In this document: positions 7,731-14,791 of the stretch, in pieces
Layout: the number at the start of each line of letters is the position of its first letter
How positions within the stretch are numbered: the first letter of the stretch is position 1
NCBI GenBank assembly: GCA_903924445.1
Contig: CAIYBQ010000070.1
Coordinates: 1-21,764, forward strand
Origin: an uncultured Armatimonadota bacterium
Lineage (GTDB): Bacteria > Armatimonadota > Armatimonadia > Armatimonadales > Armatimonadaceae
DNA: 21,764 nt
Direction: 5' to 3'
Made by a program: the position numbers and the translations under genes
The notes under the pieces: generated by a model
The model's input: only the letters and a program-made list of their open reading frames with translations
What the model was told of the DNA's origin: nothing
Databases searched by the model: none

Positions 7731-7776
7731 CTCCCTATGGTCTGTCGCGGCTCACTGGATTCCAATGAGCAGGGAG
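7731..7776 (-). promoter_or_regulatory. Candidate S6:S18 autoregulatory leader structure masking the rpsF ribosome binding site
   Basis: Read as minus-strand RNA, CUCCCU (7776-7771) can pair with AGGGAG (7736-7731), which is the rpsF Shine-Dalgarno site. Stacked inside, with no gap on the 5' side, is an eight-pair hairpin, GCUCAUUG with CAGUGAGC (7770-7763 and 7757-7750), with one wobble pair and a five-base loop. On the 3' side lies a 13-base bulge that starts at a CCG (7750-7748). An outer stem, an inner hairpin and a one-sided loop with CCG is, as I recall, the layout of the known S6:S18 leader motif, which copies the 16S binding site. The structure is visible; the binding and repression are inference. 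Confidence 0.6.
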
Positions 7777-7797
7777 TAGCATTACGATGAATGCCAC
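7776..7797 (-). other. Second hairpin in the rpsF leader
   Basis: In minus-strand RNA, GUGGCAUU pairs with AAUGCUAC (eight pairs, one wobble) around a six-base loop. It lies just upstream of the ribosome-binding-site-masking stem and shares one end base with it. Its role is unknown; it could help the leader fold. Confidence 0.4.
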
Positions 7798-7813
7798 TTT
7801 TAACAACCCGGCG

Positions 7814-7822
7814 ATTGTAGCA
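7814..7822 (-). promoter_or_regulatory. Likely extended -10 promoter of rpsF
   Basis: On the minus strand TGCTACAAT gives a near-consensus -10 (TACAAT) with the extended TGn element, about 90 bases before the rpsF start. I see no good -35 at normal spacing, as is common for extended -10 promoters. This would place the start of the RNA just upstream of both leader hairpins. Confidence 0.45.
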
Positions 7823-7895
7823 TATTGACGTCTCTGGCGCTATCCAAATCCAACACATGTACTAATCGTACGGGAAACATCAATTATTACAAAAA

Positions 7896-8849
7896 TTAGC
7901 GCAAATGGTCGAATAATATTGTAGATAGGTACCGCTCTGCATTGGATGGGACGATGGCCAGAATGCGCTTACCCTTGTTTTCAGGGCGATGAGCCAGCTC
8001 GATTGCAGCTCGGATGGCTGCTCCTGAACTGATTCCCACGGCAAGACCTTCACGCTGCATAGCATCACGTGCAGTCTCAACCGCTGCCTCATTGCTCACC
8101 GTGATTACTTCATCAATCAGAGCAGTGTTCAACACTCCAGGGATGAACCCAGCGCCGATACCCTGAATTTTATGTGGAGCCGGCGCAACAGGGATATGAG
8201 CAAGCGTTTGAGAAATAACAGGGGAGCTACTCGGCTCAACTGCAATGACTTTTACATCTGGAATTTCTGCCTTGAGAACGGATGCAACCCCAGTGATCGT
8301 TCCGCCAGTACCAACGCCAGAGACAAAGAAATCCAGCTTGCCATCCAGATCACGGATGATCTCACGCGCCGTTGTCTTTACGTGGATTGCAGGGTTGTTG
8401 GCATTTTCAAACTGCTGGGGGATGAACGTGTTCTCTGGATCCGCTTCGTGCAGTTCCAAAGCTTTATTCACCGCGCCTCGCATACCCTTGGCACCCTCTG
8501 TGAGCTCAATCGATGCACCATAACCTCGAAGTAGCATTCGGCGTTCAGTACTCATCGTGTCAGGCATACAAAGGACTAACTTATACCCTTTGGCTGCACA
8601 AACAAATGCGAGCGCAATACCCGTGTTTCCACTGGTCGGTTCGATAATCGTCGTCTTTCCAGGTGTGATGAGGCCGCTTCGCTCCGCTTCCTCAATCATA
8701 TTCACACCAATCCGGTCCTTGACCGAAAGGCCAGGATTCAAGTACTCAAGCTTGACCAAGACTTCAACATCAAGGCCTTCAACCAGCTTGTTCAAACGAA
8801 CGACAGGTGTGTTTCCAACTAACTCTAAAACATTGTTGTAGATTGGCAT
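7896..8849 (-). CDS. cysK: Cysteine synthase (O-acetylserine sulfhydrylase)
   Basis: The 317-residue protein is a fold-type II PLP enzyme that makes cysteine from O-acetylserine and sulfide. Visible landmarks are NTPVVRLNKL near the N-terminus, the PLP lysine K44 in NPGLSVKDR (Leu where Gly is usual), the substrate loop PTSGNTG (71-77), the phosphate-binding loop GVGTGGT (178-184), IQGIGAGFIP, and VGISSGAA (271-278) around the PLP ring nitrogen. Length is typical of CysK. The ATG has AGGAG about eight bases upstream. The gene begins 21 bases after an Rrf2 regulator and is surely co-transcribed with it. I see no strong terminator after it, so some read-through into rpsF is possible. CysM cannot be strictly excluded. 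Confidence 0.93.
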   Translation of the reverse strand: MPIYNNVLELVGNTPVVRLNKLVEGLDVEVLVKLEYLNPGLSVKDRIGVNMIEEAERSGLITPGKTTIIEPTSGNTGIALAFVCAAKGYKLVLCMPDTMSTERRMLLRGYGASIELTEGAKGMRGAVNKALELHEADPENTFIPQQFENANNPAIHVKTTAREIIRDLDGKLDFFVSGVGTGGTITGVASVLKAEIPDVKVIAVEPSSSPVISQTLAHIPVAPAPHKIQGIGAGFIPGVLNTALIDEVITVSNEAAVETARDAMQREGLAVGISSGAAIRAAIELAHRPENKGKRILAIVPSNAERYLSTILFDHLR

Positions 8850-8870
8850 TCGAGGACTCCTAAACTTTAG

Positions 8871-9305
8871 TTAGATGTGCATCATGAACGATGAGTCGTT
8901 ACCATCGATGCGGGTGATAATGTCTGCCACTGAGACATCATCTAAATGTGACCTGAGCTGCAGATCGATGTCACGCCATATTCCTACGACAGCCTGGCCC
9001 TCCACAGTCGATGCCCTCTGGGTATCCATCAAAGACTCTGGAACTAATGAACCACTGAGTGAACGCAAGATCTGCCCAAGATACGTTAGTTCAGGCGTTC
9101 GGGTCAGGAGATAGCCACCACTCTTTCCACGGATGGAGCGAACCACCTCACCACGTCGCAGCTGAGCGATAACCTGCTCCAAAAACTGATCAGGGATGTT
9201 CTGTCTAGCCGCTATCTCGTTCGCCTGAACAGGCTCACCTTTAGAGTAAACAGCGATGTCAAGGACCGCACGCAAACCATAGTCTTCTTTTGCTGTGAAT
9301 GTCAT
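8871..9305 (-). CDS. cymR: Rrf2-family regulator, CymR-like
   Basis: The 144-residue protein opens with the Rrf2 signature (AKEDYGLRAVLDIAVYSKG). A winged helix follows: EIAARQNIPDQFLEQVIAQL as the recognition region and RSIRGKSGGYLLTR as the wing. Rrf2 proteins that hold an Fe-S cluster (IscR, NsrR) need three Cys; this one has no cysteine at all, which argues for the cluster-free CymR group. In Bacillus and Staphylococcus CymR represses cysteine genes and forms a complex with CysK when cysteine is plentiful. Here it is directly upstream of cysK, which supports that reading. It probably also controls its own promoter in the 61-base gap to the divergent gene. The family is secure; the CymR function is inference. 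Confidence 0.8.
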   Translation of the reverse strand: MTFTAKEDYGLRAVLDIAVYSKGEPVQANEIAARQNIPDQFLEQVIAQLRRGEVVRSIRGKSGGYLLTRTPELTYLGQILRSLSGSLVPESLMDTQRASTVEGQAVVGIWRDIDLQLRSHLDDVSVADIITRIDGNDSSFMMHI

Positions 9306-9366
9306 TGTTTTCCACTAGGAATAGTACCATTTCTTGGATTGATGCTTATTGGGTAAAGTATGTCCT
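9306..9366. promoter_or_regulatory. Divergent intergenic region between the Rrf2 gene and the sorbosone-dehydrogenase-like gene
   Basis: This 61-base gap must hold the promoters of two divergent genes. It contains a short dyad, ACTAggaaTAGT (9314-9325). That dyad overlaps a possible extended -10 (TGGTACTAT) for the Rrf2 gene, so it is a candidate operator. The evidence is weak because such short dyads occur by chance and the leader would be very short. Confidence 0.25.
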
Positions 9367-10674
9367 ATGAAAAAATCTCTCTTCACTGTTGTTGCATGTG
9401 GCTTGGTGTACACCGCTAGTGCAACTAGGTTGCCCTTGGAAACTCTGACTGGAAAGTTGGCGCTGGGGGACTGGACAACCGATCGGCCAGGTGTATCCCG
9501 CCATATCACTCCCGCAGATTTACCTAAACCAAACGACACGCCAAGTGTGGATAACGGTCCAGGTTGGGTCGCACGACCTACTGGTGCACTTCCCGTCGTC
9601 CCCAGAGGCTTTGAAGTAACACAGTTCGCAAGTAACCTGGCTCAGCCCCGCGTGATTGTGACGGCTCCAAATGGAGACCTCTTTGTTACAGAGAGCTACA
9701 CCGGAAAGGTCATTGTTCTTCGAGATACAAATAAGGATGGGGCACTTGAAGTTCGTTCGACCTACGCGTCTGGTCTCACACGCCCGTTTGGACTTCAGTT
9801 CTACCCAAATGGCAAGAAACCAAAATTTCTCCTCATCGCCAACACTGACTCTGTCGTTCGAGTTCCGTACACGAACGGAGACCTTGTTGCAACGGAAACT
9901 CCCACCATGTTTGTAAACAACATTCCAGGTGGTGGGCAGCTGCGTGGAGGCGGACACTGGACCCGTGACCTCGCACTAAGCAAAGACAATAAGACCTTGT
10001 ATGTCTCCGTTGGCTCCATCTCGAATGTTGATGACCCTGATGTAAACAAAAATGAAGCCAGACGTGCAGCCATCCTGGAATACGATGCAGTATCCGGTGC
10101 TGAGAGAGGCATTTACGCATCTGGTATTCGTAATCCAGTGGGTCTGGCGATGCATCCAAAAACCGATGAGGTTTGGACCGCAGTAAACGAAAGAGATGGT
10201 CTCGGAGACCACTTGGTCCCCGATTACATGACCCATGTGGAACGAGGCGGATTCTACGGTTGGCCCTACTACTACATCGGAGCTCATCAGGATCCACGCC
10301 ACGCAGGCAAGAAAACCGATTTAGCCAATAAGGTAATAATCCCCGATGTTCTCTTCCAAAGCCATTCGGCAGCGCTAGACCTTTGTTATGTGAATGATGG
10401 CCTGCCGCAAGCCTATCGAGATTCGTTCTTTGTAGCTCTCCATGGCTCCTGGAACCGCTCGATTCGCACCGGGTACAAAGTCGTCCGCGTACCTCTAAGC
10501 AAGGGCAAAGCCAAAGGCATGTACGAAGACTTCATGACTGGCTTTGTGGTTGACAACAAGGGCGTCTGGGGGAGACCAGTGGGCGTTACATTAGGAAACG
10601 ATGACGCACTCTACGTAACCGATGACTTCTCTGGTTCAGTGTGGCGGGTCAGCCAAAGCAAATCGCGCGACTAG
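9367..10674 (+). CDS. Secreted sorbosone dehydrogenase-like beta-propeller protein
   Basis: I place the start at ATG 9367, which gives a 435-residue protein with a clean signal peptide (MKKSLFTVVACGLVYTASA, then cleavage). A TTG at 9349 would push charged residues ahead of it. After a ~60-residue linker, the rest reads as a six-bladed propeller of the L-sorbosone/glucose dehydrogenase family: GFEVTQFASNLAQPRVIVTAPNG at the start, NERDGLGDHLVPDYMTHV, GGFYGWPYYYIG, HGSWNRS and a last blade ending near GSVWRVSQS. Relatives bind PQQ and oxidise aldoses or sorbosone in the periplasm, but many are uncharacterised and the cofactor cannot be proved here. The VVAC segment could be mistaken for a lipobox, though it sits too near the N-terminus. 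It stands alone on this strand. Confidence 0.82.
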   Translation: MKKSLFTVVACGLVYTASATRLPLETLTGKLALGDWTTDRPGVSRHITPADLPKPNDTPSVDNGPGWVARPTGALPVVPRGFEVTQFASNLAQPRVIVTAPNGDLFVTESYTGKVIVLRDTNKDGALEVRSTYASGLTRPFGLQFYPNGKKPKFLLIANTDSVVRVPYTNGDLVATETPTMFVNNIPGGGQLRGGGHWTRDLALSKDNKTLYVSVGSISNVDDPDVNKNEARRAAILEYDAVSGAERGIYASGIRNPVGLAMHPKTDEVWTAVNERDGLGDHLVPDYMTHVERGGFYGWPYYYIGAHQDPRHAGKKTDLANKVIIPDVLFQSHSAALDLCYVNDGLPQAYRDSFFVALHGSWNRSIRTGYKVVRVPLSKGKAKGMYEDFMTGFVVDNKGVWGRPVGVTLGNDDALYVTDDFSGSVWRVSQSKSRD

Positions 10675-11732
10675 CCAGCGATCTGACTGAGGGCACTTGT
10701 GATGGCTGCATCTTTTAGCGTTTTTGTTTGTTGAAAAACCCTGAAAAATGCAGCCTCCTGCCTTCGCCTTATGACCAACATCCCGGCGCTGTTTGACCGC
10801 CCGCCGGATGATAATGACCAAACATGAACAATCACTTCCAGTAATGTATGTAAGTCTTGGCGCATTCGGACGCGATCACTCACGGATAGTGCTCCAATAT
10901 CGGTAAGCAATGCGTACACATCGGATCGCATTTTGCAAAACGCATCGAACAACCGCTGAAATGTCTCGCGGTTGTCGGCTTTGACTTCGTTGTTCCAATC
11001 GTAAAGGCATCTCGCAATCAGTCCGAGAATTGGTGCCATAGATGTAACAAGCGTTATTTCATCCTGATTGGAAAGATCCGTAGAAGGTCTGACATCAAGC
11101 ACGTGGGCTGCGGGCACGCTTAGGTGTAGCGTAACCTCACGCGTATCCGTCCGGCTCACCGCCGCTAACGACTGCGCATCACCAATACGATATCCATCAC
11201 CAGGAATATGCGGTAATCGAAAGTAAACATGGTCACCATCCGGCAGAGTAGCCCCGTATACAACCCATGTCAGCCATCCCGAACCGGTAACCCATGGAGC
11301 AAAGCCACTTACCGATAACTCACTGCCAATGAGCTGTGCTTTGAGGGAGGCAACTCCGCGTCGCAAATGACCAAAACCTACACCAACAAGGCTTTGTCTA
11401 TCCCAGAAAAGCTCAAGACCATCTTTGGTACTACGGTTTACAATCGACGATGCGCCCCAATGTTGTGTAATCACAAACCATGTGTCGAGGCATCCAAATG
11501 CAATCTGCTCCGTAACTGCAAACCTGACATTCACATTCCAAATGTCATTTGGTGCAGACACAATGGTTACAAGGCCGCAGCCAACCAATGCGTCCAAATG
11601 CCCCTGTGGTAGGAAATCGATTGTATTGACGATGCTCTCCGGGAGCAACACATCGTCAATGAATGGTTCCAGTTTGCAACGAACTTCCCTCCCCGGATTT
11701 ATCAGCCAAGGGAGGATGTCACGTCTACACAT
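10671..11732 (-). CDS. Acyl-CoA dehydrogenase-like flavoprotein
   Basis: Using ATG 11732, which lies inside the last codons of the RNase J gene, the protein has 353 residues. Its layout follows acyl-CoA dehydrogenases. There is a helical N-terminal part (to about 110), and a beta domain (about 115-215) with LSVSGFAPWVTGSGWLTWVVY and then ATLPDGDHVYFRLP, much like the FAD-contacting strands of ACADs. A short C-terminal helical part contains GGRSNSAGML and RRRQEAAFFRVFQQT, which recalls ACAD-like proteins ending in REALFFLVQ-type helices. I cannot locate the catalytic glutamate with confidence, and the C-terminal bundle looks short, so it may be non-catalytic or act on an unusual substrate. It is translationally coupled to RNase J and ends tail-to-tail with the gene on the other strand. 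Confidence 0.6.
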   Translation of the reverse strand: MCRRDILPWLINPGREVRCKLEPFIDDVLLPESIVNTIDFLPQGHLDALVGCGLVTIVSAPNDIWNVNVRFAVTEQIAFGCLDTWFVITQHWGASSIVNRSTKDGLELFWDRQSLVGVGFGHLRRGVASLKAQLIGSELSVSGFAPWVTGSGWLTWVVYGATLPDGDHVYFRLPHIPGDGYRIGDAQSLAAVSRTDTREVTLHLSVPAAHVLDVRPSTDLSNQDEITLVTSMAPILGLIARCLYDWNNEVKADNRETFQRLFDAFCKMRSDVYALLTDIGALSVSDRVRMRQDLHTLLEVIVHVWSLSSGGRSNSAGMLVIRRRQEAAFFRVFQQTKTLKDAAITSALSQIAG

Positions 11733-13407
11733 AGATGATCGTGGATAACACATTCGTGCGCACACCAGTACGCTTCTCAATCAGTTTGCGCACTTGAACA
11801 CGAATGGCATTTGGCAAGCTGCTTTGACCGGAATCACTGCCGTTTTCGGCCATTCTAATGTCATCCGGGTCAGACTCTTTGAAGATTCCAGCGACGGTAT
11901 CAATAATCTCAAGTACGAGATCCGTCTCATCTTCCATAAACGCAACGCCTCTAGAAATGACTTCAGGGCCACCGATAAGCTCTGTTGTTTCCCGGTCAAC
12001 GACCATTGACAACACAACGAAGCCACCCTCGGCAAGGAACTGACGGTCCTTGATGACAACTTCGTGGACTGGATACATTCCACGTTGGCCAAGCATCACA
12101 GCACCGCAGGCAACTCTGTCTACAATGCGCCCACGGACTTCATTTAGCTCAAGAACATCGCCAATCGAAAGCTCGAAAACATCATCCCGTAACCAGCCCA
12201 TCTCAATGGCATTGCGTGCATACAGAGCAAGCATCCGCTTTTCACCGTGAACCGGAATGACATACTGTGGATTGACCAGGTTTAGAACCAATCTGAGTTC
12301 TTCCGCATACCCATGGCCACTTACATGAACAGGCATCATCCCTTCGTAAATAACCTTGGCACCAAGAGCGACCAATTTGTTAACAATGGTCCAAACAGCG
12401 GTTTCATTTCCAGGAATCGGGGTTGCGCTAAGGACAATTGTGTCGCCTTTACGAACCGTGACAAAACGATGTTCGCCATTTGCCATTTTGGACAAACCTG
12501 CGAGCGGTTCTCCCTGCGAGCCAGTGGTTAGAATCGTAAGGTTTTTGTCTGTGATCGAATCGATGTCTTCCGCTCGGACACGAATATCATCCGGTAAGTT
12601 GATGTACCCAAGATCGACACAGATATCGATGTTCTGGACCATCGAACGGCCCATCGCAGCTACTTTTCGGCTGTAGCGACGGGATGCATCGATTGCCATT
12701 TGCATACGATGGATCTGACTTCCAAACGACGCAATGATTACCCGTCCCGGGGCTTCCGCAATGATTCTCTGGAACGAATCGGCAACGATTCTCTCGCTCG
12801 GAACAAAGCCTGGACGTTCGACATTCGTGGTGTCGCTAACAATAGCGAGAACACCATCTTCGCAGAGATGGCAAAGCTTTGGAAGATCGAACGTCTGACC
12901 ATCGACTGGCGTTTGATCCAGCTTGAAGTCACCCGTGTGCACAATCGTCCCAGCAGTCGTCTTTATGACGAGAGCAAATGAATCCGGGATGGAGTGAGCA
13001 ACGCGTACCGGATGGATTTCGAAACCACCAATTTTGACGACATCATTTGGGCCAAAAGCCGTAATTGTAGTGCTATCGAGAACCCGGCGCTCTTGCAGGC
13101 GCCCCTTGATCATCGCCGCCGCTAGTGGGGGAGCGAAGATTGGGATATTTCCCAAAAGTGCAATCACGTGGCCTAGAGCACCTATGTGGTCTTCATGCCC
13201 GTGCGTGATGACAATTCCTTGGATACGGTCACGATTTTCTACCAGATACCGTATGTCAGGAACGATGATGTCAACGCCAAACTGTTTTTCATCCGGGAAC
13301 ATGAGTCCTGCGTCTACAACAAGAAGCTCGTTGTCCACCTCGTAGACATACATGTTCTTACCGATTTCGCCAACACCGCCAAGTGGGATGAACCTAAGAT
13401 TTGACAT
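11725..13407 (-). CDS. rnj: Ribonuclease J
   Basis: The 560-residue protein matches RNase J in length and order of parts. The metallo-beta-lactamase core has LGGVGEIGKNMYVYE and the zinc motif THGHEDH (H69, H71, D73, H74), then HSIPDS (H138) and HTGDF (H157, D160). The beta-CASP region contains ASFGSQIHR, TGSQGEP, VHVSGHG and IPVHGE, which bind the RNA 5' phosphate and complete the zinc site. The last ~110 residues form the C-terminal domain. RNase J combines 5'-3' exonuclease and endonuclease activity and drives mRNA decay and rRNA maturation. GGAGA lies a few bases before the ATG. It starts 15 bases after mreD, so it belongs to the mre operon. Only one copy is visible. Confidence 0.96.
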   Translation of the reverse strand: MSNLRFIPLGGVGEIGKNMYVYEVDNELLVVDAGLMFPDEKQFGVDIIVPDIRYLVENRDRIQGIVITHGHEDHIGALGHVIALLGNIPIFAPPLAAAMIKGRLQERRVLDSTTITAFGPNDVVKIGGFEIHPVRVAHSIPDSFALVIKTTAGTIVHTGDFKLDQTPVDGQTFDLPKLCHLCEDGVLAIVSDTTNVERPGFVPSERIVADSFQRIIAEAPGRVIIASFGSQIHRMQMAIDASRRYSRKVAAMGRSMVQNIDICVDLGYINLPDDIRVRAEDIDSITDKNLTILTTGSQGEPLAGLSKMANGEHRFVTVRKGDTIVLSATPIPGNETAVWTIVNKLVALGAKVIYEGMMPVHVSGHGYAEELRLVLNLVNPQYVIPVHGEKRMLALYARNAIEMGWLRDDVFELSIGDVLELNEVRGRIVDRVACGAVMLGQRGMYPVHEVVIKDRQFLAEGGFVVLSMVVDRETTELIGGPEVISRGVAFMEDETDLVLEIIDTVAGIFKESDPDDIRMAENGSDSGQSSLPNAIRVQVRKLIEKRTGVRTNVLSTIIYV

Positions 13408-13422
13408 TAATTCTCCAAAAGC

Positions 13423-13902
13423 CTAAAAACCGTGAATGTGCTGCTTACGATAGTAGAGCTCCAATGGGATAGCACATAGCAGGGTAATACCTGCATTAAA
13501 CACCACTGCAACCACGATATCCGTCATCGTAATCGTTGACACATACTTTGGATGTGCAATGATTGCCGCGAGAATATCAACCAAGTAACACGTTGTGACA
13601 GTCATCACAGCAAGAAGCCATCCGCGATTTATCAGAGTCATGCCTGCTTTTACTGACAAGTATGTCGCGATGATACTACGAAACAACGTTATAGGAATGC
13701 TCTCTGTACCAATTGCCAGACGGGTAATCACAAGGGCCGCCATCAGGGAAAACACATGTATTCTTTGGTAAGTCGATAATAAGGCCAGCGCTACCATCGG
13801 CAAATTCACCAAGACAGTCATCGCTGAACCACCACAAATCGCCGATTGAAGTCCCGCTGAGAGAACAATCAGGATGATGGCTAACCCGTCCTGCCATCTC
13901 AT
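13423..13902 (-). CDS. mreD: Rod shape-determining protein MreD (by position and topology)
   Basis: The 159-residue protein is almost entirely hydrophobic, with five or six membrane segments and a short basic C-terminus (YYRKQHIHGF). MreD is poorly conserved in sequence, so the call rests on size, topology and its place right after mreC, where its ATG overlaps the mreC stop as ATGA. MreD works with MreC and MreB in the elongasome that directs side-wall peptidoglycan synthesis. Confidence 0.82.
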   Translation of the reverse strand: MRWQDGLAIILIVLSAGLQSAICGGSAMTVLVNLPMVALALLSTYQRIHVFSLMAALVITRLAIGTESIPITLFRSIIATYLSVKAGMTLINRGWLLAVMTVTTCYLVDILAAIIAHPKYVSTITMTDIVVAVVFNAGITLLCAIPLELYYRKQHIHGF

Positions 13903-14783
13903 TGCTTATCCTCAGCAATGTCAGACCCAACGACTGGTGGAAGTGCAATCACAGTCCGGATGGTCACCGGATTGTCGGCATTAGGAGCAACAACAGCGAC
14001 TCTCTCGGTTCCGCCAACCGCAAGCGATGTCGAGCGAATCGTTCCAACGGGTATGTCACTGCGGAAAACTCCACCTTCTCCACTGGTAACGACCTGATCA
14101 CCTGGAGCGAGCATCAGCTCTGGGCGCACGTAGTGAAGAAGAGGCTCTTTATTGGCTCCACGACCATCAAGAATGCCTGTCCCGACAAACGTTCCGCTTC
14201 GTAAAATCTTGACGCCAACATGAGAATCGCGATCCTGAATAAGCCGCACTTTTGCAAATAACGGGCCAGTGATCACAACTTTTCCGATCAGCCCCTGTGT
14301 CGTGCGTATGGTGCTATTACGGACGATTTTCTGATTACTGTTGTCAATCGAAATGGATGCACTTTCAAGGGATGGGTACCAAAATTTGACATCGGCGACG
14401 ATTGCAGTGTCCTTCTTTAGATTCGGAAGCCCAAGAATGTTGCGGTAGTTGATGTAATCAGCTTCCACCTGGCTTAGGCGTTCGATCTGGAGCTTCAGCT
14501 GTCCATTTTCAGTGACTAACCGATCACGCTCGACAAGTAACTCCGACCCTGATGTAAGCGAGCGTTTCATGCGATCGCCCCAGTCAATCAGGTCCCTGCC
14601 GCCGGTCGAAACTACGCTTGCCACACTTGCAACCGCATCCAAAATTGCATTCGACTTTCCAGAACGACGGGCTTGTACGGTTGCCATCAGGAAAACCAGA
14701 CCAAATACAAAAAGGACTAGCATCAAGGCAGGCATTCGCTTTGGTGCAATGGGTGCAGGTCCTGATTTGGCTGGACGTATCAC
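13899..14783 (-). CDS. mreC: Rod shape-determining protein MreC
   Basis: The 294-residue protein has a short cytoplasmic N-terminus, one membrane helix (about residues 18-36), a coiled coil (about 80-112, with ENGQLKLQIERLSQVEADY), and the MreC beta-barrel pair. Typical core phrases are LGLPNLKKD, TTQGLIGKV, VRLIQDRDSHVGVK and PGDQVVTSGEGG. MreC scaffolds penicillin-binding proteins outside the membrane. The start is GTG 14783; its ribosome binding site (AGGGAT) overlaps the mreB stop, and its own stop overlaps the mreD start, so the three genes are translated together. Confidence 0.95.
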   Translation of the reverse strand: MIRPAKSGPAPIAPKRMPALMLVLFVFGLVFLMATVQARRSGKSNAILDAVASVASVVSTGGRDLIDWGDRMKRSLTSGSELLVERDRLVTENGQLKLQIERLSQVEADYINYRNILGLPNLKKDTAIVADVKFWYPSLESASISIDNSNQKIVRNSTIRTTQGLIGKVVITGPLFAKVRLIQDRDSHVGVKILRSGTFVGTGILDGRGANKEPLLHYVRPELMLAPGDQVVTSGEGGVFRSDIPVGTIRSTSLAVGGTERVAVVAPNADNPVTIRTVIALPPVVGSDIAEDKQ

Positions 14784-14791
14784 GTATATCC

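Noticed and set aside
7880..8092. Minus-strand 70-codon frame overlapping the end of cysK
   Set aside because: It is out of frame with cysK, which is conserved to its last residues; no domain is visible.
9520..9957. Minus-strand open frame of 145 codons inside the sorbosone-dehydrogenase-like gene
   Set aside because: The plus-strand protein is clearly conserved; the antisense product is Cys/Trp/Arg-rich and matches no family.
9833..10297. Minus-strand open frame of 154 codons inside the same gene
   Set aside because: Same reason: antisense to conserved propeller motifs and unusual composition.
11733..11780. Longer N-terminus for the ACAD-like protein
   Set aside because: It would overlap RNase J by 56 bases with no ribosome binding site; the ATG at 11732 gives normal translational coupling.
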